A stretch of DNA of 64,000 nucleotides, from contig JAVHXV010000002.1 of the NCBI GenBank assembly GCA_031119475.1, positions 417,133-481,132 of the forward strand, written 5' to 3'. Position 1 is the first letter of the stretch. Each line of letters begins with the position of its first letter. A program made the translations under genes and the position numbers. A model generated the notes under the pieces. It made no database searches. It saw only the letters and a list, made by a program, of their open reading frames with translations, and was not told where the DNA came from. The stretch comes from Pedobacter sp. GTDB taxonomy: Bacteria; Bacteroidota; Bacteroidia; Sphingobacteriales; Sphingobacteriaceae. Shown piece after piece: positions 34,876 through 41,994 of the stretch.

Positions 34876-35364
34876 ATGAAAATAAAAGTAGGGTTTGGGT
34901 TCGATGTACATCAGCTTAAAGACGGGCATCCGTTTGTAGTGGGGGGCGTAAATTTGGTACACCATAAGGGTGCCTATGGGCATTCAGATGCAGATGTTCT
35001 GCTGCATGCGATCTGTGATGCGCTTTTGGGTGCCGCCAATCTGCGTGATATCGGCTTTCATTTCAAGAATACCGATCCGCAATGGAAGGGGATCAGCAGC
35101 CTGATCTTGTTGAAGGAGACGGTCAAATTATTAGCCGAAAATGGTTTCCAAGTTGGAAATATCGATGCCATGCTCTGCCTGGAGGCGCCAAAGATCAATC
35201 CGCACATCCCGAAGATGCAGGAAAATATCGCTTCGACTATAGGAATGGATGTTGCAGACATCTCCATTAAGGCCACTACAAACGAAACGATGGGATTTAT
35301 AGGAAGGGAAGAAGGCGTAGTTGCTTATGCGGTATGTCTAATCGAAAAACAGACCTCATCATAA
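34876..35364 (+). CDS. ispF: 2-C-methyl-D-erythritol 2,4-cyclodiphosphate synthase
   Basis: IspF, 162 residues from ATG 34876, the cyclising step of the methylerythritol phosphate isoprenoid pathway. The metal site DVH is in GFGFDVHQL (about 6-14). HSDADVLLHAICDALLGA (about 36-53) is the family signature, and the nucleotide-contacting ATTNETMGFIGREEGVVAYA closes the protein. An upstream frame to 34846 overlaps porV but would add atypical residues. The gene is 13 bp from the porV stop and probably co-transcribed with it. Confidence 0.95.
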   Translation: MKIKVGFGFDVHQLKDGHPFVVGGVNLVHHKGAYGHSDADVLLHAICDALLGAANLRDIGFHFKNTDPQWKGISSLILLKETVKLLAENGFQVGNIDAMLCLEAPKINPHIPKMQENIASTIGMDVADISIKATTNETMGFIGREEGVVAYAVCLIEKQTSS

Positions 35365-35372
35365 ACCTCAAC

Positions 35373-35406
35373 AAACCTCATAGGTCTTTAAGACCGATGA
35401 GGTTTT
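35373..35406. terminator. terminator between ispF and the YceI gene
   Basis: AAACCTCA (35373-35380) pairs with TGAGGTTT (35398-35405), with an inner GGTCT/AGACC stem. T residues follow on the plus strand. Genes on both sides converge here. Confidence 0.7.
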
Positions 35407-35415
35407 GTAATTACG

Positions 35416-35946
35416 CTATGCGCCTTTCACAAATTGAAGTTCGCCCAAGATGCGCACTTCCTCACTGACCATTACACCGCCAGTTTCTAAGGCTGCATTC
35501 CAGGTTAGGCCGAAATCGTTACGGTTGATTTTTCCGCTCAAAGTAAAACCGGCTTTGGTATTTCCCCATGGATCGGTTGCGATACCGCCAAATTCAGCGG
35601 TTAATTTTACAGGCTTGGTCGTTCCCTTGATGGTCAGGTCGCCATTGATCAGATAATCGTCGCCATCTTTAGACACATTGGTCGATTTAAAATCCATTGT
35701 CGGATGGGCGGCCGCATCGAAAAAGTCACCACTTTTTAGGTGATTGTCGCGGTCATTATTTCCGGTATCGATAGAATTGATGTCACCTGAGAAAGAAATT
35801 TCAGCATCTGTGAAATCATCGCCATTCGCGGTCAATTCGGCCGTGATAGATTTCAATGTGCCGGTTACCGTGGTAATCATCAAATGTTTTACCTTGAACT
35901 GTAGTTCGCTATGTGTTGGATCCAATGTCCATTTTGTAGTTGCCAT
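35416..35946 (-). CDS. YceI family polyisoprenoid-binding-like protein
   Basis: A 176-residue YceI-domain protein, a lipocalin-like barrel that binds polyisoprenoid or similar amphiphiles. Family features are KWTLDPTHSELQFKVKHLMI at the N-terminus, GTLKSITAEL, DHLKSGDFFDAAAHPTMDFK (about 75-94) and INRNDFGLTWNAALETGGVM near the end. No signal peptide is seen, so it is probably cytoplasmic, unlike E. coli YceI. ATG 35946 gives the usual start; ATG 35958 would add four residues. A TANNTTTG match lies upstream. Confidence 0.88.
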   Translation of the reverse strand: MATTKWTLDPTHSELQFKVKHLMITTVTGTLKSITAELTANGDDFTDAEISFSGDINSIDTGNNDRDNHLKSGDFFDAAAHPTMDFKSTNVSKDGDDYLINGDLTIKGTTKPVKLTAEFGGIATDPWGNTKAGFTLSGKINRNDFGLTWNAALETGGVMVSEEVRILGELQFVKGA

Positions 35947-35973
35947 ATCTTGCTCCATTTTTAAATATGAACA

Positions 35974-35981
35974 CAAAATTA
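35974..35981 (-). promoter_or_regulatory. possible -7 element of the YceI gene
   Basis: On the minus strand the sequence is TAATTTTG, 15 bases before ATG 35958. No convincing -33 element was found. Confidence 0.3.
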
Positions 35982-36024
35982 ATGGTCTTGTTTGGCGAAG
36001 TTGTTGATGTATGGTAAGAAAGCA

Positions 36025-36192
36025 GGGCGCAGAGGGCATGGCGCATGGCGCATCGCGTAAAGGGCATGGCGCATGGCGTGTAGCGTTTAGTGTAATGCGA
36101 TTAGATATGGCGCGTAATTTTTACTTTTTACTTTTTACTTTTTCCCTTTTACCTCTTCCCTTTTCCCTCTTCCCTCTTCCCTTTTACTTCTT
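36025..36192. repeat. long composite heptad array ending at the Crp-family stop codon
   Basis: About 24 units in nearly unbroken 7-base phase. The left part is GC-rich (GGCGCAT, CGCGTAA, AGGGCAT), drifting through AGCGTTT and AATTTTT into ACTTTTT and CCCTTTT units. One 8-mer (36032-36039) and one 6-mer (36103-36108) break the length. The last unit ends at 36192, next to the stop codon at 36193-36195. Confidence 0.92.
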
Positions 36193-36774
36193 CTACCGTC
36201 TATGTGCCAAATCCTTCCGCACACGGCTTAACGATTCTGGCGTAATGCCGAGATAAGAGGCAATCATCCATTGAGGAACGCGCAGGGTCAGGTTGGGATA
36301 GAGCTTTATAAAGTCGAGGTAGCGTTCTTCTGCGGTGGCGCCCAATAGCATATCAATCCGCTTTTGCATGAACCTGATCGAGTTGTGCAGCATCCTGATG
36401 TTCAGTTGCAGGATTTCGGGTACCACATGCTGGATCTCGGGAAAGAAATCCTTTTTGACCACGACCACCTCGGTATCTTCAATGGCATCGATATAAAAAT
36501 AGGAGGGTTCGTTGAAAACAGCGCTGTTGCGTTCAGACATCATCCAGTTTTCTGGAGCAAATTGGATAATGTGCGCTTTGCCTTTTTCGTCGATCGAATA
36601 ACAGCGCAACAGGCCACTATTGATAAAATAAATGTCTGATTTAAGATCGCCAGCACGCAGGATCAATTCTCCTTTTTTAAATGTCCTGGTCTTTAGGCAG
36701 CTCACGGCTTCGGTAGCCTGTGCATTGGTAATCGATAGCCGTTCTTGGAGATACTGGGCAAATTTGGTCAGCAT
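36193..36774 (-). CDS. Crp/Fnr family transcriptional regulator
   Basis: A 193-residue cyclic-nucleotide-binding-domain regulator. The N-terminal barrel (about 25-115) has the usual KKGELILRAGDLKSDIYFIN and LLRCYSIDEKGKAHIIQFAP, although cAMP ligands are not complete. The C-terminal helix-turn-helix is at about 145-190 (ERYLDFIKLYPNLTLRVPQW, then IASYLGITPESLSRVRKDL). It belongs to the Bacteroidota group of short Crp-like proteins. The upstream gene encodes a Cys-rich FeoB-associated-type protein only 2 bp away, suggesting co-transcription and perhaps iron- or redox-related control. No Fe-S cysteine set is evident in the regulator. Confidence 0.87.
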   Translation of the reverse strand: MLTKFAQYLQERLSITNAQATEAVSCLKTRTFKKGELILRAGDLKSDIYFINSGLLRCYSIDEKGKAHIIQFAPENWMMSERNSAVFNEPSYFYIDAIEDTEVVVVKKDFFPEIQHVVPEILQLNIRMLHNSIRFMQKRIDMLLGATAEERYLDFIKLYPNLTLRVPQWMIASYLGITPESLSRVRKDLAHRR

Positions 36775-36776
36775 TG

Positions 36777-36938
36777 CTAGTTTTTCGGCGTTTGGATGGA
36801 GTCAAAGTTAGCGGCACATTTTCCACAGCCTGTTGCACAGCCTTCTTTTTTTGGACTGACGGCCTGGTACACCAATCGGCCGATGTAAGCCAGAGCGGCG
36901 AAAAAAATGAGCACCACAAGTACAAATTGGATATCCAT
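36777..36938 (-). CDS. FeoB-associated Cys-rich membrane protein-like small protein
   Basis: A 53-residue reading frame starting at ATG 36938. The N-terminal membrane span (about 4-20, QFVLVVLIFFAALAYIG) is followed by VSPKKEGCATGCGKCAAN. The motif GCxxGCxxC after one span resembles the FeoB-associated Cys-rich membrane protein family, usually found beside ferrous iron transporter feoB. Here no feoB is adjacent. Its stop is 2 bp from the Crp-family start, and a TATTTTTG element lies 4 bases before its ATG. The iron link is inferred from the family resemblance only. Confidence 0.7.
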   Translation of the reverse strand: MDIQFVLVVLIFFAALAYIGRLVYQAVSPKKEGCATGCGKCAANFDSIQTPKN

Positions 36939-36942
36939 ATTA

Positions 36943-36950
36943 CAAAAATA
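36943..36950 (-). promoter_or_regulatory. -7-like element directly before the small Cys-rich gene
   Basis: TATTTTTG on the minus strand ends 4 bases from the start codon, predicting a leaderless or nearly leaderless transcript. No clear -33 element was seen. Confidence 0.4.
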
Positions 36951-37010
36951 CACAATTTCCCAGCGATACTTTCACCCTACTGTAAAAATAGCTGTTGCAC
37001 CCGATAAATG

Positions 37011-37448
37011 TTAGGGCTTTGGCTGCAGTTGTTTGATCGAAGAAACTACTTTCCACAAACTATCTGTCCGATAGCAGTACTGTCCAGATTGGAGCATATA
37101 GGCTGAACCAGATAATTTACTCAAGAGTACATCTTGCGTGGTTCCATTCCTTGATTTCAGCGAAATCTGATAGGCATTCTTATTCAGGTCTTCATTGGCA
37201 CATTGTACCTTTTCGGCAGATTTTAATAGCAGGACGATCTGGATGATCTTTTCGATGTCGTTGATCTGAACAGATTCATGCCCGGCAGCACCTTTTGCCT
37301 GTATAGAAACCTGTCCGATCTCTTCGATCTGAATGTTGTTGACATCATTTTTTGTCCTGGAATAGTATAAATGATTCAGGCAAAGAAACGACACGAGTGC
37401 AACGGCACCAAAAAATACAATAGGGAGTTGTTTTTTATCCATGCTCAT
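37011..37448 (-). CDS. hypothetical membrane-anchored protein
   Basis: A 145-residue protein that I do not recognise. It has a lysine-containing start, one membrane span (about 9-26, PIVFFGAVALVSFLCLNHLY) and an extracytoplasmic domain of mixed composition (IQIEEIGQVSIQAKGAAGHE, then LLSKLSGSAYMLQSGQYCYR). Two cysteines in the domain (about 83 and 125) could form a disulfide. Its start overlaps the end of the ATP-grasp-like gene by 4 bp, so it is the last gene of the amidoligase cassette. Confidence 0.65.
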   Translation of the reverse strand: MSMDKKQLPIVFFGAVALVSFLCLNHLYYSRTKNDVNNIQIEEIGQVSIQAKGAAGHESVQINDIEKIIQIVLLLKSAEKVQCANEDLNKNAYQISLKSRNGTTQDVLLSKLSGSAYMLQSGQYCYRTDSLWKVVSSIKQLQPKP

Positions 37449-38632
37449 TTTTCCATTAATCCTACTGTGCCTCCTACCCAGTCAAAATCTTTGTTATAAC
37501 GTACGCCGATCATTTTTCCCCTGCTTAACCTGGCCAGGTTGATGCACAATTGAGGACTGCCCTGGTTAGGCCAAACATACATCATTCGTATTTCTGCCTT
37601 TACCCCACCATCGGGAGACTGAATTACAGGTTCATAGGTTACCTTTTTTTGTAAGATCCAATTTTCAGGATCTTTTATGCCTTCAATATCAGCTGTTGTA
37701 ACATCTATTATAACGCCCATCCCTGCAAAACTAAACAGTGGCTTCAGCACATAGTTTTCCAAATCTACGGGAATAGATTCTATTTTATCCAAAAATTGAG
37801 TTTTTGGCACAAATTCACTGTCTAAAAAGGGCATTGTAAATTTACTGATCCGATAGAACCAATTCGGATGGGTAACCCATTCAATATCCAGTTCCTCCCT
37901 GGGATCAAAGCCACTCGCCAGTAGTTCCTGCTGATCGGTGATCTCATCAAAAATCAATCGGTTGTAAATTCTTTTCAACTGTATCTTTTGACCATTTTCT
38001 TCATAAAATAATTTTCTGCCTTCTCTTTTAATTTCGGTCAGGGGCAGGATTTTGATCCCCAAATGCCTAGCGGTAATGAAAAAATCGATCGCCGTTTTCT
38101 GTTGAGCCGCATCCACATCCATCAAGGCTACCTGATGGGGCAAATGATCGCCCAGAATAACTGACGAAAGCAGGTCAAAATATTCCGTTTCACTGAGGTT
38201 CCCAAAATAGGGGGTCAGTTGGTCTGCCAGTCCGAAGGCTGATTTGTAGTTTTTCGCCAAATGTGACTGAAAGCCATACAGCGATGGAAAGCCCTGCATT
38301 TCGATCAATAGGGGCATCAGCTCTCCCTGTTCGTTCCGGCAGATGCCATAATCAAAAGTTAAAAAGTGGGGATGGTCGTTTTCGTTTGGCACCGCCCAAT
38401 CTTTTGGCACCGCCCGATCGGTCAATTCCTTAAAGTTGGGCTGATTGATCAATGCGATAATCTCTTCTCCGGCCGCTATGAGCTTTTTGCTTAAGGTTTC
38501 AGGAATAAAAATGGGGGTTTCGGCTACCCGAAATGGAATAGCAGGATAACCTTCGCCAAGCTTCCCTAAAAAATACTGGTATTTTTCTGGTGTAAAATTG
38601 GCATTGAATGCTTCGCGATAGGTTGGGATCAT
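37445..38632 (-). CDS. ATP-grasp-like protein of an amidoligase cassette
   Basis: A 395-residue protein with features of an ATP-grasp ligase. The late section contains YVLKPLFSFAGMGVIIDV (lysine and glycine-rich loop, about 292-309), WILQKKVTYEPVIQ, the arginine-containing KAEIRMMYVWP, and LARLSRGKMIGVRYNKDFDW near the C-terminus. An early segment (YGICRNEQGELMPLLIEMQG) recalls the acidic sites of glutathionylspermidine-synthase-like, circularly permuted ATP-grasps. The substrate is unknown. Neighbours are a glutamine amidotransferase 34 bp upstream and a coupled membrane protein. Assignment to the fold is an inference from motif order. Confidence 0.6.
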   Translation of the reverse strand: MIPTYREAFNANFTPEKYQYFLGKLGEGYPAIPFRVAETPIFIPETLSKKLIAAGEEIIALINQPNFKELTDRAVPKDWAVPNENDHPHFLTFDYGICRNEQGELMPLLIEMQGFPSLYGFQSHLAKNYKSAFGLADQLTPYFGNLSETEYFDLLSSVILGDHLPHQVALMDVDAAQQKTAIDFFITARHLGIKILPLTEIKREGRKLFYEENGQKIQLKRIYNRLIFDEITDQQELLASGFDPREELDIEWVTHPNWFYRISKFTMPFLDSEFVPKTQFLDKIESIPVDLENYVLKPLFSFAGMGVIIDVTTADIEGIKDPENWILQKKVTYEPVIQSPDGGVKAEIRMMYVWPNQGSPQLCINLARLSRGKMIGVRYNKDFDWVGGTVGLMEK

Positions 38633-38666
38633 AAAACTAGGGTTGGTTGGCTTTCCGCAATTCGGG

Positions 38667-39494
38667 CTAGATTTCTTGTAAGGTATGAATGGCCTGATCG
38701 AGAAAGTTCGGCAAGATTAAACTTTGGGTTAAACTTATCCTCGATTGGTCATCCAAACTGTGCAGCATATCTAAATATTTTTCTTCTCCATGGTTTTCGA
38801 TAATCGCTTTCTTCTTTTCTTCCTGTAACAAATACATTTTCATGCCAACAGGATCGGCTTCGGGATGAAACTGTGTACCGATCATCTGGTCAGAAAAGCG
38901 GATGGCCATAATGCACCGCTCCAGATCCACATGTGGGCGTTCTTTTTCGATCGCCAAAATCTTGGCACCTTTCTTTTCAAAATCCGCCAGGTTCGGCTCC
39001 ACCACCTGCCAATCCCTGCTGTCTACGGCATAAAATGGATTGGGCAGGTCATTGAACACTACTTCTGCAGTACCATCTTCTGTTAAACTTACCGGAAAAA
39101 TTCCAAAGGCATTCGATCTCCTCTTGGTTACCGTACCCAGGCCATATTTCCTGCAGGCCAGCTGAAAGGAATGGCAGATCAAAAAAACAGGTTTCTGTTG
39201 TTCGTTCTTGGCATTAAATGCATCAATTTCATCTAAAAACGTAAAAAAGGCGGCTTCCCATTGTTCATTTTCTCCATCGAACGGACTCCCCGGACCACCG
39301 CTTGAAATATAGATATCGTAACTCAGATCAGGTATTTTCTGCTTTTGCCGTACCTCGTATATGGTATAAGTTAAATTTAGTGCCTGCTCTTTCCCGTAAC
39401 GATCTAAGATTTCTTGGATGCCCCTCATGCCCTGATTGGCATGGCCGTTGTTCATGTCCAGGATCGCGATCCTGATGTTGTTTCTTTCCGTCAT
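38667..39494 (-). CDS. class I glutamine amidotransferase-like protein
   Basis: A 275-residue protein with a GATase1 fold. The nucleophile elbow is FLICHSFQLACRKYG (Cys at about 106), and the His/Glu pair is in GTQFHPEADPVGM (about 207-219). An ISSGGPGSPFDGEN motif precedes (about 65-78). It differs from the classical CxGxQ elbow, having CHSFQ. ATG 39494 starts 1 bp after the stop codon of the carboxylate-amine ligase; GTG 39506 is an alternative. It may supply ammonia, or hydrolyse a gamma-glutamyl product, for the adjacent ligases. Which of these it does cannot be decided from sequence. Confidence 0.8.
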   Translation of the reverse strand: MTERNNIRIAILDMNNGHANQGMRGIQEILDRYGKEQALNLTYTIYEVRQKQKIPDLSYDIYISSGGPGSPFDGENEQWEAAFFTFLDEIDAFNAKNEQQKPVFLICHSFQLACRKYGLGTVTKRRSNAFGIFPVSLTEDGTAEVVFNDLPNPFYAVDSRDWQVVEPNLADFEKKGAKILAIEKERPHVDLERCIMAIRFSDQMIGTQFHPEADPVGMKMYLLQEEKKKAIIENHGEEKYLDMLHSLDDQSRISLTQSLILPNFLDQAIHTLQEI

Positions 39495-39495
39495 T

Positions 39496-40596
39496 TTATC
39501 CTGCACCTACTAAAGTTTGCGTAGTAATATAATCCACTACCGATTCAAAGCTACCAGTTTTCTGGTAAACGGCAAGTTGCCGATCTGCCCCAGTGCCATT
39601 TTCCAAGATTTTATGGACATAGTTGATTTCGTTCCTACTCCCCAGTTCGTCTACCACATCATCAATAAAATCCAACAATTCGAGGATCAGGTTGCGGCAG
39701 TTGACTTCCATTTCCTTCCCAAAATCGATCAGGTTGCCATCTATGCCATACCTTGCCGCGCGCCATTTGTTTTCGTTGATCAATGCCCGCGAATAACTGA
39801 TGAACTCCATATTCTGTAAACGTAATTTATAGAGCTTTGCGCATAAGGCCTGGAACAATGCCGTAAAGGCCATGGTCTCATCAATGAGCATCGGGCAATC
39901 GCAGATCCTGAACTCGACCGTATCAAAAAAGGGATGCACCCGAATATCCCACCAGATTTTCTTGGCATTGTCCATGCAATTGGTCTTGATGAGCAATTTC
40001 ACATAATTGTCGTAATCTTCAATGCTGTTAAAGATATCGGGGATGCCCGTACGGGGGAACTTGTCGAACACCTTTGTCCTGAACGATTTATACCCAGTAT
40101 TCCTCGCTTCCCAGAACGGGGAATTGGTAGAGAGCGCAAAAACATGCGGTAAGAAATAACGCACCTGGTTGGCGATGTGGATGGCCAGCTCGCGAGATTG
40201 GAAGCCGACATGCACATGCAGTCCGAAAATGAGGTTGGAACGAGCAGCTTCCTGCAGTTCGTTTACGATCTCACTATAGCGCGGATGCTCGGTGATCAGC
40301 TGTTTTTCCCAATGCGAAAAAGGGTGCGTACCGGCGGCACCAATGCGTAGGCCCTGTTCTCCCGCCAATTGCGAAACGGTATAGCGCAACTGCGAAATCT
40401 CTTTCCTGGCCTGTTCCGTATTGTAGCAGATGCCCGTTCCTACTTCCACCACAGCCTGGTGCATTTCTGCCTTGACCTGGTCCTTGTGGATTTTTTGTGC
40501 CGACTCTACAATTTTTTGATCATGCGACGTCAATTCCCGGGTAACGGGATCAACAACCATGTACTCTTCCTCAATACCGAGCGTAAATTCGTTCAT
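39496..40596 (-). CDS. carboxylate-amine ligase, YbdK/GCS2 family
   Basis: A 366-residue glutamate-cysteine ligase family 2 protein (COG2170, YbdK type), an ATP-dependent ligase joining a carboxylate to an amine. Motifs are LGIEEEYMVVDP at the N-terminus, MHQAVVEVGTGIC (about 45-57), HVHVGFQSRELAIHIANQVR (about 125-144) and DIRVHPFFDTVEFRICDCPM (about 216-235). E. coli YbdK shows weak glutamate-cysteine ligase activity; natural substrates of most members are unknown. It sits between an ATP-grasp gene (18 bp) and a glutamine amidotransferase gene (1 bp), which points to a shared pathway. Confidence 0.88.
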   Translation of the reverse strand: MNEFTLGIEEEYMVVDPVTRELTSHDQKIVESAQKIHKDQVKAEMHQAVVEVGTGICYNTEQARKEISQLRYTVSQLAGEQGLRIGAAGTHPFSHWEKQLITEHPRYSEIVNELQEAARSNLIFGLHVHVGFQSRELAIHIANQVRYFLPHVFALSTNSPFWEARNTGYKSFRTKVFDKFPRTGIPDIFNSIEDYDNYVKLLIKTNCMDNAKKIWWDIRVHPFFDTVEFRICDCPMLIDETMAFTALFQALCAKLYKLRLQNMEFISYSRALINENKWRAARYGIDGNLIDFGKEMEVNCRNLILELLDFIDDVVDELGSRNEINYVHKILENGTGADRQLAVYQKTGSFESVVDYITTQTLVGAG

Positions 40597-40614
40597 TTTG
40601 TTAGGTTTAGTTCC

Positions 40615-41706
40615 TTATTGGCCTGGGTCTATTTTCTTTCCAGTAGTTTTTTTGGCTTTTGTAACGGCAGGTTTCTTGGCAGCAGCGGCTGATTTTGGTT
40701 TCACTGCTTTGATCGATGGGCTAACCTTTACACCTTTCGGCAAGGTCTTACCGCTCAAGGGCTGTCCTGAAGCTGCCGATTGGATGTATTTCCCCCAAGT
40801 TAGGTTGTCTTTTCCCAGTTCCTGCGCCTGTGCCCTTTCAATGGCATAATTGGCCGTCGTTTCCACCACCCAATCAAAATTTTCCTGTCCTACGCTTTTC
40901 AGGTCTGCATCTGGCGCCGGGTTACAAAAATCGATCGCAATGGGCACGCCATCCCGCACGGCAAATTCTACCGTATTGAAATCATACCCCAAATAGGTAC
41001 ACAGTTTAAGGGTATATTCCTCAATGGTCTTCAACAGTTTTTCGCTTGAAGGCGCCGTATCCACGGCATACCGCAAGTGGTGCGGATTACGCGGCTCATA
41101 CTGCATGATGCGCACGTGCTTGCCGCCAATGCAATAGCACCTAAAATATTCCTCAAAAATAATCTCTTCCTGAAGGAGCATGACCAATTGTTCGGTGCCG
41201 CTATGTTTGTTAAAGAAATCTTCTTTGTCGTGGAGCTTATAGACATCTTTCCATCCGCCACCATCAAAGGGCTTCATATAGGCCGGAAAGCCTGTGTAAT
41301 CAAAAATCGCGTCCCAATCTAAGGGCATGTGCAGGTTGGAAAACGAATCGGCTGTGGTGTTGTCCGGATGTTCTCGCGAAGGGATCAATGCGGTTTTGGG
41401 AACTGGAACGCCGATCTGCTCGGCCAGCGCATTGTTGAAAAATTTCTCGTCAGCACTCCACCAAAATGGATTGTTGATGACGGCTGTTCCCGTAATCGCC
41501 GCATTTTTCATGGAGGCCCGATAAAAAGGGACATCCTGCGAAATCCGATCGATGATCACCGCATAATCCAACGGTTTGTTCTGGAGTATCTTGTCAATTT
41601 TAACCGCTTCTGCGCTGATGCCAGCTACCGCTTTTTCATTGATCCTCGCAATTACAGCTTCCGGAAACGACCGTTCCTGACCAAATAAAATCCCTATTTT
41701 TTTCAT
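40615..41706 (-). CDS. ATP-grasp ligase with a Lys/Ala/Pro-rich tail
   Basis: A 363-residue ATP-grasp (RimK-like) protein. The N-terminal domain starts MKKIGILFGQERSFPEAV. The ATP-grasp core includes WWSADEKFFNNALAEQIGVP (about 83-102), AYMKPFDGGGWKDVYKL (about 144-160, lysine and glycine-rich loop), LLQEEIIFEEYFRCYCI and the metal-binding end FAVRDGVPIAIDFCNPAPDA (about 252-271). After about 320 the chain becomes Lys/Ala/Pro-rich (VKPKSAAAAKKPAVTKAKKT), like a histone H1 tail and unusual for a ligase. It is the first ligase gene of the cassette. Confidence 0.82.
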   Translation of the reverse strand: MKKIGILFGQERSFPEAVIARINEKAVAGISAEAVKIDKILQNKPLDYAVIIDRISQDVPFYRASMKNAAITGTAVINNPFWWSADEKFFNNALAEQIGVPVPKTALIPSREHPDNTTADSFSNLHMPLDWDAIFDYTGFPAYMKPFDGGGWKDVYKLHDKEDFFNKHSGTEQLVMLLQEEIIFEEYFRCYCIGGKHVRIMQYEPRNPHHLRYAVDTAPSSEKLLKTIEEYTLKLCTYLGYDFNTVEFAVRDGVPIAIDFCNPAPDADLKSVGQENFDWVVETTANYAIERAQAQELGKDNLTWGKYIQSAASGQPLSGKTLPKGVKVSPSIKAVKPKSAAAAKKPAVTKAKKTTGKKIDPGQ

Positions 41707-41730
41707 TTTAGTGGTATGTTTTTATGTTTT

Positions 41731-41757
41731 AATAGTCCAAGAGTCCAGCAGTCCAGT
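41731..41757. repeat. octad array (AGTCC family)
   Basis: GTCC occurs at 41735, 41743 and 41751, a period of exactly 8. It lies 25 bp upstream of the ATP-grasp gene on its 5' side. Confidence 0.75.
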
Positions 41758-41773
41758 TCTTCGCTTCGCGTAT

Positions 41774-41805
41774 GATTACACCGATTTAAAGAGATTTCAC
41801 TGATG
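41774..41805. repeat. GATT-periodic intergenic repeat
   Basis: GAT recurs at 41774, 41783, 41793 and 41802 (spacing 9-10), as in GATTACACC then GATTTAAAGA. Similar GATTACAC-type strings are, as I recall, frequent in Bacteroidota intergenic regions. Confidence 0.6.
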
Positions 41806-41832
41806 TATGGTTCTAGCGTCTTTTATATTTAA

Positions 41833-41880
41833 TCTAATGTCTAAAATCTTATATCTAACATCTTACATCTATGTCTTTGC
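41833..41880. repeat. heptad array (TCTAACA family)
   Basis: TCTAATG, TCTAAAA, TCTTATA, TCTAACA and TCTTACA follow in strict 7-base phase, then a 6-mer and one further unit. Confidence 0.88.
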
Positions 41881-41881
41881 A

Positions 41882-41917
41882 CTCTTCAGAGATCCCTCGC
41901 TTCGCTCAGGATGACAA
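41882..41917. repeat. widespread dispersed repeat with core CCTCGCTTCGCTCAGG
   Basis: On the minus strand it reads as TCATCCTGAGCGAAGCGAGG followed by GATCTC. From memory, close variants (GTCATCCTGAGCG and so on) are scattered through many unrelated bacterial genomes. The core GCGAAGCG can form a small hairpin. Confidence 0.65.
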
Positions 41918-41931
41918 GGCTAACCTGTGCC

Positions 41932-41994
41932 GCCCTTCCCTCAACGCCCTTCCCTCAACACTCAACGCTCAACGCCTTGCGCTCTGCGCTCTGC
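41932..41994. repeat. heptad array ending on the esterase stop codon
   Basis: Nine contiguous 7-base units, for example CCTCAAC, ACTCAAC and GCTCTGC (twice). The last unit ends at 41994, the final base of the esterase gene's stop codon on the minus strand. Confidence 0.9.

Noticed and set aside
30551..36192. Possible CRISPR arrays
   Set aside because: The repeats have a period of 7 or 8 with no spacers, and no cas genes are present.
36011..36256. 81-codon frame across the long heptad array
   Set aside because: The product (HGASRKGHGAWRV-type) is a translation of the repeat units and runs into the Crp gene on the other strand.
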